Shown here piece after piece: positions 11,179 to 22,400 of a DNA stretch of 64,000 nt. The translations under genes and the position numbers were made by a program. The DNA comes from Dimorphilus gyrociliatus. Its lineage: Eukaryota; Annelida; Polychaeta; Dinophilidae. Under the pieces are notes generated by a model. The model saw only the letters and a list, made by a program, of their open reading frames with translations. It was not told the DNA's origin and did not search any database. The DNA lies in NCBI GenBank assembly GCA_904063045.1, contig CAJFCJ010000014.1:1423643-1487642 (forward strand), in the 5' to 3' direction. Numbering within the stretch: the stretch's first letter is position 1; each line of letters begins with the position of its first letter.

Positions 11179-12832
11179 TTTTTTTTCTCCTAAAACAATT
11201 TCATGGAGTCAAAGGGTTACGTAAAAAAAAGCGGACTACTATATATAAATCATAAAACTTACTTTTTAATTATTTCTTTACTATTAATAATTTGTATGCT
11301 ATTTTTTTTATTATTATTTAGTTTTCTTCATTCTCTTTTAAATTTGATGAACAATTTTATGATGTCATCAATTATTAACCGAATAAACATTTATATTAAT
11401 TTTTATAATTTGGTGCTATTTAGATTTCAATTACGAAATATCTTATTCCTAATTTATTATTTCAATATACAATTATTAATTGTTTACATATGTAATAAAT
11501 ATAGATGGTATAATTATTAAAAATTATAGAACGGAATAGTTTTACTTGTTACATAAAGATAAATAGAGAATGTTAAGGTTTAACTAGTTGAATTTTATCA
11601 AATTAATTCTTTATGAAGGATCGTTTAAATCTTCTCAACTTACCCTTTGAATTATAACTTACACGAATCGTCCATTAAAATCGTTTTATTTTCACTCGTA
11701 TCTACTTCTTTTAGATTTGATATTTTTTAATTATTTATAATTTATATACTTTGTTAAAATATCATGTTATTAAGGAGAAAATTCTTGGAGTGTGTTCTTT
11801 CAAAAAAAAAGAAACATTCTACGACAGAGAACGTTACTCATAGAATACTCCGGTTCCTTCATATCGAAAACCATACAGTTACTAAATACTAAATTATAGA
11901 TTATAGGGAATTAAAATTATATAATTCAGTTATGTATGACAATTAATTTCAATTAAGAAATCTAATATTACCTATATATTAATATATTGTTTCAAATTTT
12001 GCGGCAAACCGGAAATTGTTAAGGTCATTTTCGTATTCTGACTTTATCTTTATATGTACATATATAACTCAATTGTAACAGTAAATTTATATAGTTCATA
12101 TTCACATCGTTGAAATATACTTGAATTTTTCATATATGGCTATTCGCCATTTTAACATAGTATAGTTCCGGTTCAAGGTTAAGATACTTTATAAATATTT
12201 GTTTGATTCTTCTTTCGGAAAAGCATAAGTAATAGGTTTGCTGAAAACTAATAGTAAGAGAAATAGTAGAGCTTTTTAATAAAATATTGTCATTATTCTA
12301 ACTTTTTCTAACGATGAAAAAACAATCACTTATTAAAATTCTAGGTTTCCATGCTTTAGTACTATAACTGTAATATAATATTTAAACTTGAATAGAACGT
12401 AGACAGTCCTAAATGAACAGATCTTCAATCTTTTCGCAGGATCGCTTTATTTCATTTTAAAATATTAACAATTCCCCCTCAGCTAACTTAAACATTTTGC
12501 AAAAGCTTAGAACCCTATTGAAGGGGCTTAATTTAACAACTTTACAATTAGGAAGGCTTTAGTTTTAAAAATGCCCAAGGTCATTTATGAATTATTCTCT
12601 TAAAAGATAATATAAAAAAGACTTGTTATACTTTTTTGTTATTAATGAATGAGAGAGAAAATCTAATTTTTTTTTATCATTGTGTGCACCGAAGCTGAAA
12701 AGGTCTAATTTAGGTTTCAAGATCATCTTTATTCCTTTTACAAGATGCTTGATCAATTCTTATAAGAATATATCAGTCATGCAGTTTATTACTTGCTTTA
12801 CATTATTACGTTTATTTATTATATAGGAAAAA
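11179..12832. other. AT-rich intergenic stretch upstream of AMD1
   Basis: No supported gene. An open frame on plus at 11,203-11,520 is almost entirely Ile/Leu/Asn/Tyr/Phe, as expected from AT-rich DNA. The last bases before the AMD1 start (TTTATTTATTATATAG, then GAAAAA) look like a 3' splice site, so the AMD1 leader may be spliced, with an upstream leader exon somewhere here or elsewhere. Confidence 0.55.
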
Positions 12833-14797
12833 ATGGTTGAAGTTATGAATGGTGATGACTTCTTTGAAGGTACCGAAAAATTGTTGGAAGTTTGGTTTTC
12901 ATCTTCCAATCAAAACGATAAAGCAGATATAAGAGTAATATCCAGGTTAGAAACATTTCGTACAAGTTCAATTTGACAATAATTGATATATATATATATA
13001 TATATTAATTACAGGAATGAGTGGGACAACTTATTAGATTTGGTTCACTGCAAAATTATTAGTAAGAAATCAAACAGTGAAATGGATTCATACATATTAA
13101 GGTAATAATTTGTTTAATATTATACCTATAATGTTAAAAACAAAAGGGAAAAAACAAGTTTTTATCTGTAACCAATATTAAATCGATATATCATACTCTA
13201 CGTGTGACCACTATATTTCTATGATATAAAGAAAACTTGTTGTGCGATTTAGCATTTGTTATAAACCTTTCAAAGTGCTTTTTTCCCCCTTATTCATTAT
13301 TATTTTGCACTCGAAAGTTTAATTATGTAATAGGTACTAAAATTGACATATTTTAAAGAAACGCCGGTATTTATCTACATTTATTTGACGGTGATGACTA
13401 AAGCTGTATATAATTAAGTATAGTTGATTAATATAGTTCTATATTTTGTTTGTTATCCAGCGAAAGCAGCATGTTCATCTCCCGTAATCGTGTTATTTTA
13501 AAAACTTGCGGAACCACAACGTTGTTAAAAGCATTGAAACCTCTTTTGAAACTTATCAAAGATCAATGTTCCATGGATATTGTTCAAGTAATGACCATTT
13601 ATATTTGACATTTAAAGCATTGATTTGTGAGATCAAGTTTAATGAATAGAGACACGTTTTATATGTTAAATTATAAATGTAATATACTGTATATATATAT
13701 ATATATATATATATTCATACATACATTAAATAGACTTTTTTTCAACCAAAAGGTGAACATCTATATATGTTTCTTTAAAAATTCTATTGCTTTTTTACAG
13801 GATATTTTCTACTCGAGAAAAAACTTTGAAAGACCAGAATTGCAAGATAAGGTACATCAGAGTTTTGATGATGAAACGAGAATTTTAGATGAATTAGTCG
13901 AAGGTGATCAAATTTATGTCCTCTTACTTAGTGATTAAACGCAAAATGTTATCTAATCTGTAGATGGTGCAGCATACGCCTTAGGAAGGTTAAATAGGGA
14001 TTGCTGGTATCTTTATACAAAGGATATAGTTGGAGTAGTGGAGCCTGATCAAACAGTTGAAATATCCTTTAAATAGATCTATATATCATGTCTTATAGCA
14101 TATGAAAGATTACTTTCCTTAACTAGTGATCACCTATTAATGACAGAACTTGATCAAGATGTTATGCAAATATTCTTTTCGACCAGTGGCAAAACTGGAA
14201 AAGAAGCTACTATGGTAGAGAGAATTTATTCATAAATTTTTTTTAAAAAAATTCTTTTTATTCTAATAGAAATCTGGAATTGATCAAATAATACCAGGAG
14301 CCACAATTGACGAGTTCTTATTTGAACCCTGTGGTTATTCGATGAATGCAATTATGCCAGATGTATTATCACTTTATTATTTGATAATTTCTACTTTATC
14401 AATGTATCGTAGAACGAGTTATTTTTTTTTTTTGCAGTCGAAATACTTTACAATACATATAACGCCAGAAAAGAATTTCTCTTACGTTAGTTTTGAGAGC
14501 AATGTGCCCCAGAGATGCTATAAGGAATTATTATCAAAAGTTCTTGATCTTTTTAGACCTGTTCGATTTGTAATGACAGTGTTTGCTAATGAGGTAAACC
14601 TGAGCAGCTGCATTTAAAAAAATTAAATCTTTAATGTTGCTTATTAATATCATATTTTTGGATTTCAGGCGTCACTAGCTTCTCAAACCCTTAGTGAAAA
14701 TTGCAACTATGATAACTTCGAAGGATACAAGCGGTCCGACAAACAACTATGCCATTTTAAAAATTATTATTTGTTTTACGCTCATTTCAAGAAATGA
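12833..14797 (+). CDS. AMD1: S-adenosylmethionine decarboxylase proenzyme
   Basis: Nine exons: 12833-12945, 13015-13101, 13461-13587, 13801-13903, 13964-14061, 14134-14214, 14270-14362, 14438-14593, 14669-14797; all phases agree and give 328 residues (human about 334). It makes decarboxylated AdoMet, the aminopropyl donor for spermidine and spermine. Seen in order: [14 protein letters not shown] near the N-terminus; the self-processing site ILSESSMF, whose Ser becomes the pyruvoyl cofactor; [13 protein letters not shown] with the catalytic Cys; [55 protein letters not shown] with the processing/active-site Ser and His; and a C-terminus ending [10 protein letters not shown]. All key residues are present, so it should be active. 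The fifth intron (14062-14133) is only explained as an AT-AC intron, described separately. A splice-acceptor-like TATAG lies seven bases before the ATG. Confidence 0.97.
13685..13712. repeat. (AT)n run with TACTGTATA core in AMD1 intron 3
   Basis: An AT dinucleotide run starting with ATACTGTATATAT, one of several copies of this AT-rich motif in the window. Confidence 0.8.
14062..14133 (+). other. Probable U12-type AT-AC intron in AMD1
   Basis: The 72-bp intron starts ATATCCTTT, the exact minor-spliceosome 5' splice-site consensus. It carries TTCCTTAAC at 14115-14123, the U12 branch-point consensus, and ends CAC ten bases later. Splicing AT to AC joins ...PDQTVE to LLMTELDQ, gap-free against the vertebrate sequence PDQTLE-ILMSELD. 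No GT donor nearby preserves this alignment. Confidence 0.88.
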
Positions 14798-15874
14798 GAT
14801 GAGGCTGACAACTGCAGAATATGTAAATTTTGCAGTTGTCGAAGAAGAATCAATAATGATCAAAAACTTAGCTTCCTATTTTTCAGTTTTCTGCACTGTG
14901 CGGTTTCTATTTGCTTAAGCGTGGTATTAATAACATATTGTTGGGTCAGTTACAGAGAAAGACGTAAAAAGTGGTTTCTTTACATTATGGTCTGTATACG
15001 ACCCTCATGAGTTTTGGCTCTGAACATATATATAAATATCTATTACTCTTTTATTGAAAATAGTTTTCATTCAATGTAACCAAAAACTGACCTTTTCCCT
15101 AATAAATTCATACGCAAATTGAAACAATTCCTTTATGCCAACTTTTATCAATCTTAGTGCAAATGGAACAAATAAGCAAACTGTATTAAACTTCATACGA
15201 AAGAAGATATTGATACGAAACGCGTTTGATCCATGACAACGTTTATACAGACTCTTTCAAGTTAATGTTCATTAAAGAACACTGTTTCTTATAAAAGACA
15301 TTCAAGGAAATATTTTTGAATACAAAATTAGAAAAAGAGGAATGCTTTTCAAAAAATAAACCATTGGCGAATGTTAAGAAAAAATCACAACAAAAAAAAA
15401 AAGGAATGTTTTAGAGAGTAAGCTCATCACAACATAAATTATACCCATTCACATAACCATACCAACTAACCCAAATAAATACAATTATATAAGAAATCAA
15501 TACAACAGACACGCAAAATGACTAGTATAAAACATGGACAGTGACTAGAAACACAAAAGGCCATAAATTTCTTTGATCTAGTAAACTTGACTAGCCTTTA
15601 CCGAAGCTGTATAAAGAGTATTAGGTCATCTAAGACTTGAACGTAACAAGAGTTCTACATAGAAAAAAAATGATATAATTAAAACTAAACTAAGAAAAAA
15701 CAAATCAAACTTCTCTTTAATTATTTAGAGTACTTGGTGCTCTAGGAAATTTGATTATTTTTTTATCGGACTAATTATTAATTTCCCATTTAAATCCCAG
15801 TCAACAATTTTGCAAAACTAATTAGATACCCTAACACTCTTTATAAAGTTTCCGAGATAACAAAATATTTAAAA
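14798..15874. other. Convergent 3' flanks of AMD1 and the zinc-finger gene
   Basis: No supported coding sequence. AMD1 (plus) and the zinc-finger gene (minus) converge here, so the stretch probably holds two 3' UTRs. It is AT-rich, with scattered AATAAA hexamers (for example near 15,100 and 15,355). Confidence 0.6.
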
Positions 15875-17822
15875 CTAGACATCAGGCTGTTGCATAACAT
15901 GCAATAGTGAAGACGCTGCTGGATGCGGTGGATTTGGGAAAGACGGAGATTGTAAAATAGGAGTAGGAATTCTAGTATTGGCCCCATTATTACTATTACC
16001 ACCATGAGCCAAATGGCGGAGTCTTGCCGGCAGCATATTATGAGAAAGTCGTTCGTGGCGTCTCAGGTGAGTTTTATGGTAAAACGACTTATCACATCCT
16101 TTTATTTCGCATTTGTGTGGCTTGCTCTTAGAAAGCGCTGAACGACGTACTTTTTTCCCAGGCATCCAGGTGTTGTGATCATCCTTGTCAATATGTAGGT
16201 CCTCTTTAGGCTACAGAAATAAGGAATATTATTATGAGTTATTTTAATTACATACAATCGAATATTCACGTAATGTACGTGACTAGATAATGGACAATTC
16301 GTAAATAAAAACATACATCGCCTGGTTGATGGATAACAAATTTCCCCTCAGAATCCTCGTCCATTGGTATATTTTGACTCCTTTCTTCCCAGACTCCAGC
16401 CTCGAATGTTTTACTTTCGCGCTCAATTTTTACAGGCTCGGCAGTATCTTCAAAAACAGTCTCTTCCTCGCTTTCCATGTTTTCAAATTTTGCCCTTCGC
16501 GCGTTGATATTCAGAGGCTTCCTTGACTTTCTACGATCGCCCCTTTCTTCTGTTGAGCTTGTGGAACAAGCAGTTGTTGCATGGTTGCTACCTTCACTAC
16601 AGTCACTATCGTCCATACCTTTAGCCTGCAACAATATCAATAGCACACGTTAAATCTATTAGCGTATAGAGATCTAATTATTAACATAAATCAGGTGAAA
16701 ATTGGTTGAATAAACGTTTACAAAGATGACATTCCATTGTTGGAGAATAAAATAAAAAAGAATTAAGCTACGCTATTTACGATTCCTTTCAGTAACAATT
16801 CATAAGATAATAGATGGTCAACTTCAAACATAGCTAATTGCATTTTATAAAAGACATTAGTTATTCCATTTCCGTATCGAACATAGACAAATGTAGACAG
16901 AATAAATCTAAATTCAATTTACTATAAACTAGCAAGGTGTCATGTACGACATTGAAAATGTCCTAGTTCACGTTATATATTAAAGGTTATATCACCTTTA
17001 CAATATACACTATTTAACAGCAGATAAGAGATTGATATGACACCTTTATAGTTTGATACGCAAATTTAGTTTTTTTAGGGCGAAAGTTAACAGAAACATC
17101 CTCCATGAGAAAAAGACACTGTATCCGCAAATATATTAAGAACGGTTAATCAGATTCAACTAAAGGGCTATTTTAGCTAACAATTAAGAAACTTGCATAG
17201 TGCATTTTTTCATTACAAGCTAAGCACGCAAATCTGACGTTGACATGAATGTAAAACTAGCTCTTAAAAACATGCATATAAAACAATATTTTCTAGCTAG
17301 GATAAAAGTTCCTTTACAATGATATAATGAAAATGAGATAAATACCTTTAATTTCTCAACAGCTGGTAGTACGACTTTTAGGAGATGATTCTCTTTTTTC
17401 TTTCTCTCTTCTTCGGAACCAATTCCATTTGTTGAGTGAACCTTTTGTGGGGTAGAAAATGTGCTTCCTTGATTTGGGTCTGAATCACCGGAGCTTCCTA
17501 AATCCTCTCTGCTACTGCGTCTCCTCTTTTTCTTTCCTTCACCACTCCGCCTCTTCCTCATTAATCTTTCTAAATCATCTGACATAATTTCTTCGCAAAC
17601 GTTTGCATCTTCGACATCAAAAGTTGTATCAGCCGAACATCCCGATTTAACTTTACGATTTATATGAACAAGTAGAACTTCTTTGTCATCGAGAGTTACA
17701 CCCACTACTCCCTGTACGCACATGTGACTTTGAAAATTCCATTCGAACGTGTTTCGACAAAGAAGCGTGACAGTGTCTGTTAAAAGAGTTCTCAATTTTT
17801 CTCTGTCTGGTTTCATATTCAT
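15875..17822 (-). CDS. Single C2H2 zinc-finger nuclear protein, family not recognised
   Basis: Exons on minus are 17822-17346, 16625-16317 and 16210-15875, all phase 0; 373 residues. Residues 1-60 form a compact hydrophobic module (TLLCRNTFEW...QGVVGVTLDDKEVLLVHINRK) that looks like a folded domain. Then come a basic stretch (MRKRRSGEGKKKR, nuclear-localisation type), Ser/Glu-rich linkers, and near residue 285 one C2H2 finger, HKCEIKGCDKSFYHKTHLRRH, with C-x4-C-x12-H-x4-H spacing. The tail is Pro/Asn-rich. The architecture suggests a nuclear DNA- or RNA-binding regulator; I could not place it in a named family. Introns are 720 and 106 bp. A leader acceptor CTTAACAG ends at 17831, followed directly by a four-codon upstream frame overlapping the start. 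Confidence 0.85.
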
Positions 17823-17830
17823 CTATTCAT
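17819..17830 (-). promoter_or_regulatory. Minimal upstream open reading frame overlapping the zinc-finger start codon
   Basis: Reading on minus, ATG AAT AGA TGA occupies 17830-17819, and its TGA overlaps the main ATG at 17822-17820 (ATGA). A good 3' splice site ends at 17831, so in a spliced mRNA this short frame would be the first ORF. The layout suits termination-reinitiation control. Confidence 0.5.
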
Positions 17831-19401
17831 CTGTTAAGAAAATAGTTAATTTTAATTAGTAAATAAGCAAACACTGGCTACGTGTAATAAATCATTCAAA
17901 TTAAAAAATTTGACATAATTGAGAGGTATTTTCGTGATCCGTCTGACTTCTTGTAATGATACTTAATTTCATACACCACAAATAGAAAGCATTGATCAAC
18001 ATTTGAATTTAATAGACAAAACAACTATAAAACTCTCAATTGATCGGCATCCCAAATGACAATACAGAACAGTTTATTTATTGTATCGTTCTTTCAACTA
18101 ATGTAAAAAAAACAACTGTTGAGTAAATGATATTTTAATTTTCTAGATAGTAAATTACATCGAATTCTATAAAATCCTTTAGATAATCTTACTCAATATC
18201 TTTCCAAATGAGAATTGAAGAAAATCCCACAATTAACGTTATCAGTTGTCTCGTCGGGATGTTTATTAGTTAGTAATTACATCATTCATTACGTAATAGT
18301 GTAATTCGCGTACTACTACTCTAGCTTTAGTTGTACAATTCTAGTCTTAATAATCACGACATTTGCACTCATTCTTTTTGTCCTCCTGACGGCAAACAGT
18401 CATTGTATCATAAAGAAAGACGTGACTCATTTTAATATTAAAGGATCAAAATATTTTTAAGAAAAAACTTTAAAACTCAGCTAATAAATCTGAACTTTAT
18501 ATGCCAAGACAAAACGAGAATAATGAAATAAATTGACAAATAAGGAAATTTTCTTTGTTCCAGGAACAACACCTGTCCCATGAAAGGGTCCGCCATGAGA
18601 CCACAACAAAAAACCGTTAGTTTGTAGCTAGTAATACAACAAAATAAACATAACAAACTAAATCAAATTTAGAAATTATAGAAACACATAAAATATTTAA
18701 CTTTGTCTGAAAATGGATTAACAGATTAAGGCCTTAATTAAGTATTTGTTTTACCTGGAAGTATCACAATCACGAGTATGACCCTCGCCCTTTGTGTTTT
18801 CTGTACTCTTGTGCCAGAGATTTCTCGCGTCATGGGGATCATAAATTGTCTTTCATTTATATTTTATTTTGAAAGAATGTTGAATTTTAGTTTTCGAAAA
18901 ATAATAGTAATTAAAAAACTGTTATAATTTTTTAACAATTTATAAAGTACTTTTATTAGAATATTAAATATAAAAATTGAATTGTTATGTTTCCGTTTCC
19001 GGTTGAAATTTCAAATTCTATATCTGTTTCGAAATTTTTCAAGGAGACTCATCAGTTACATTTAGATAACAACCAATGTTGATAAATAAAAAAATTAATA
19101 TCTGATAAAATTTTTACAAGAGTGTGTATTTTTCGTTGAAACTTTTAATAAAAAATCTGCTAAAGCAGTACATTATAATTCGTAAGGTGTGCATAGTTGT
19201 TCTCGAATTTATTAGCAGCACACGTTCAACCATTAATCAATAGATACTAAAACAAAATCAGTAAAACAAGCCTGTATATATTCAACAAGTTCACAAGTTT
19301 ATAAACGTGAACTAAACAATTGTCTGAAGAAAATAATTTGCACCGTCGAATTTAATATGATTGACATACGATAAAGATTCTTTTGTTAAATTGACAAATA
19401 G
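17831..19401. other. Gene-poor stretch between zinc-finger gene and RIC1
   Basis: Contains the 5' flank of the zinc-finger gene and the 3' flank of RIC1, both on minus. AT-rich, no open frame with recognisable features. An untranslated leader exon for the zinc-finger gene is likely somewhere here but was not located. Confidence 0.55.
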
Positions 19402-22400
19402 TTAGCTAATTACACAGTCTCTAGATTGATTTTCTGTGTCTTCTTCTGGCTCTGTCTCTTTCTCTTCAACTTCTTCTGTACTGCAATCTCTTTCAAAGGG
19501 CTTTGTAATATTTTCTGTAGGAGTTGTAGGTGATGGTAACGATATTTGACTATTTGAACTTGAATTTCTTGTTCTTGGTCTTTCCTTACTAATTAGCATG
19601 CCATTTAGACGGAGTATTTGATTTTGAATAGCTGTGCAGACGGCTTTATATCCAGGACTAATAGAAATAATGAAGAGTAATTAGAAAACTAATATTATTA
19701 ACCAGAGCTATTAATTACCAATTATCTTGTGACCACTCTTCCAGCTTCTGTAAACCATTACGCATTCGTAAAACTATGTCAGTCGTTGTATCGGGTAATG
19801 AAGCTAAATTGACAGTTCTAACAACGGCTGTTATATCTCGAAGCAAAATTGATAAAATAAGAGCCCACTCCAAGCAGCCAGCCTCTTGTACGACTTGTAG
19901 CAAAAATCTATTAATTATATTAATTTTTATTATATAAGTAGTTGTAAAAAGTTAGTATAAATTTAGAACCTTAATTGATGTTCACTTTCGGGTGGTCCTT
20001 TATTGGCTAATTGTTGGGATAAATTATGTAACAAATTTGAATCCATATCAGAATACATAAGAGCATCTTGCGCACCATCTAAATCACTTATTTCGCTTAT
20101 TTCAGTATTTGCGTAACTTGAACATTCTAAGCAAATTATGCCAAATGAATACATTTACAGATAAAAAGATATTAAAAACCTTGACTCTTTTGCGGAAGTA
20201 GTTGAATATTGGCACTGTGTGGGCTTCCAGGACTCGTGTCATACTAAAATGAAGCAACACATGCAATGTTAGTAATGATATAGATTATATCTTGAAAATT
20301 GTTTACCCTTTTAAGTGGTATATCCAGTTTATCAGGAGGCTTAATTATAGTCTCATCTTTTGTAACTGTACTTGGAGCTGAAGATGCAGGAGTTGAACCA
20401 GGGGACAAACTGTCCAAAGCTATTTGACATCAAAATAAACATTACATTGTAATATTCTTGCAATCACGTATCATAATTCAATAATTACATAATCTGCTCA
20501 AATTAACTGAGGTAAGAGGGGGTAAAGGTAACGGCCAACAGAAATCTTGATGTAGTTTGTTGATAGCAGTGATAAAATCGTCAACTCTAGCTGCCCTTAA
20601 TCTGTTTGTTTTTTTTTTCATAGAAAAGTTTAAATTTACTTTCTGTTAACTAGCAAGAATAAGCTACTTAACACGTACTTTTCTCTCTTTAACCATCCGA
20701 TTAGTTGATAATCATCCAAATTTGCGGCAAAACAAGCCAAATCGTATAGTCTATACGAACTTAATAAATGACGTGCATGTCGATTTAATATAACATCGAT
20801 AAATAATTTTTCCGAATTAATTTCTTCAGATTTTTGAGGAATTGTTTGATTAGCTTGCTTTTTAGGGACTTTAATATTATCGCAAGATAATGTATGTTTA
20901 ACTTTTTCCTTTTTATCCTTTCTCTCAGCATCCGATTTTGCCCTTATTGACGGATTAAATATAAATGAACCACCTTCCTATATTCAATAAAAAAAAAAAC
21001 TCATAAGACATTCTAATATGTTAATAAATTAATAAAATAGTTTTCTTTTTTCATTTAACTGAGATAGAAAACAAATGAACTTCCGTCCATTTTTTTTTCA
21101 TTTCTCAGTTAGCGTTATCTTTTAAAATTAAAATTATATTTTTAGCAAAAGCAGATAGAATATAACCTATAATCAGAAAAGATAAGCACGTCATTTTTTA
21201 TTTTGATGTAACCATGTTATTTCTATTTTTTTTATTAAAAGAAAAAGATTTTATTCTTAGAAAATTAGTTTGGAAAATAGTTAATAATTTTTTCTTATTA
21301 AAATAAATTTCTTTTTCTATATTTCAATTGGAAATATTATTTTGTCTTAAATTTAACAAAAAACGTCTCTTTCTTTAATGTAAAATTATTAAAAATTTCA
21401 ATAATAGTAAATATTTTAAGTAGATCGTCTTTCTCTCTTTTTTTTTTAAAACTGGCATAGATATAAAAAAAATGTGAAAAAAAAGCTCAACAAGGTCCAA
21501 ATTGATAAAGTTGATTTGATCTAATCTGAAACTTTTATCATTTGTCAGCAGTTACGTGAATTTTGTGACATAAGAAAGAGAGATAGAGGTCATTACAATT
21601 TAAACGAAAGTGAGATAGGTGATATTCAAATAATAGACAAATGAGTAATTGAGATTGACTACATTAATTAATCTCATTTCGAATAAAAAAATAGTAAAAT
21701 AAAATAAGTCGTGTCATAAAAGCTTGAACAACACTATAGCTTTTTAACTACTTTTATAACGAACCTTGGGGCTAGATAAACTAGACGGCCCCATTAAACT
21801 TGCACCGTAAATGCATAAACTACCCACCCTTGTTCTCGGTGAATGAGGTGATTCAGCTTCAGAAGGATCTATTTATTAATAAATAGTAACAATTATTCAA
21901 TTAAGGTAAGACAAAAATTATAAATAGTACCGTTTATAGAAATAAAATATTAATAAAACCTTTTTATAAATTACTGTTATATCTTATAAAATAAATATTA
22001 CATAGAATAATTTTATTAAGGCTAATGACACTAAAATACTATACTAACCAATTGCCTTAAGAAATCTTACTAAATCTCTTGCTAATTCCCATTCACAGCT
22101 TTCTAAAGCAGCATCCAGTAAAAGTGTAGCATGCTTTAAATGAAAAAATCATAGCTCAAATTAATTAAGACAATGAATCATAGAACAAGAAACAAAAAAG
22201 AAATCTTAATAAGTAGCACTGTCACCAGGTTTATTTCTTGTCAAATAATTTAAAAGATTATTATATTATTTTTACTTCTTTGGGATGATTTCCTTTAAAT
22301 TTTTAAACTTTCCTTATAAATATAAATAAAGTAGTGAAAAATAAAAAGAAAACTCATCTTTTTCTCTTAAATATTTCATTATTTTTCTTAATTTTAATTA

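Noticed and set aside
11203-11520. Plus-strand open frame of 105 codons
   Set aside because: Composition is that of random AT-rich DNA (Ile, Leu, Asn, Tyr, Phe), with no family similarity and no splice or start context.
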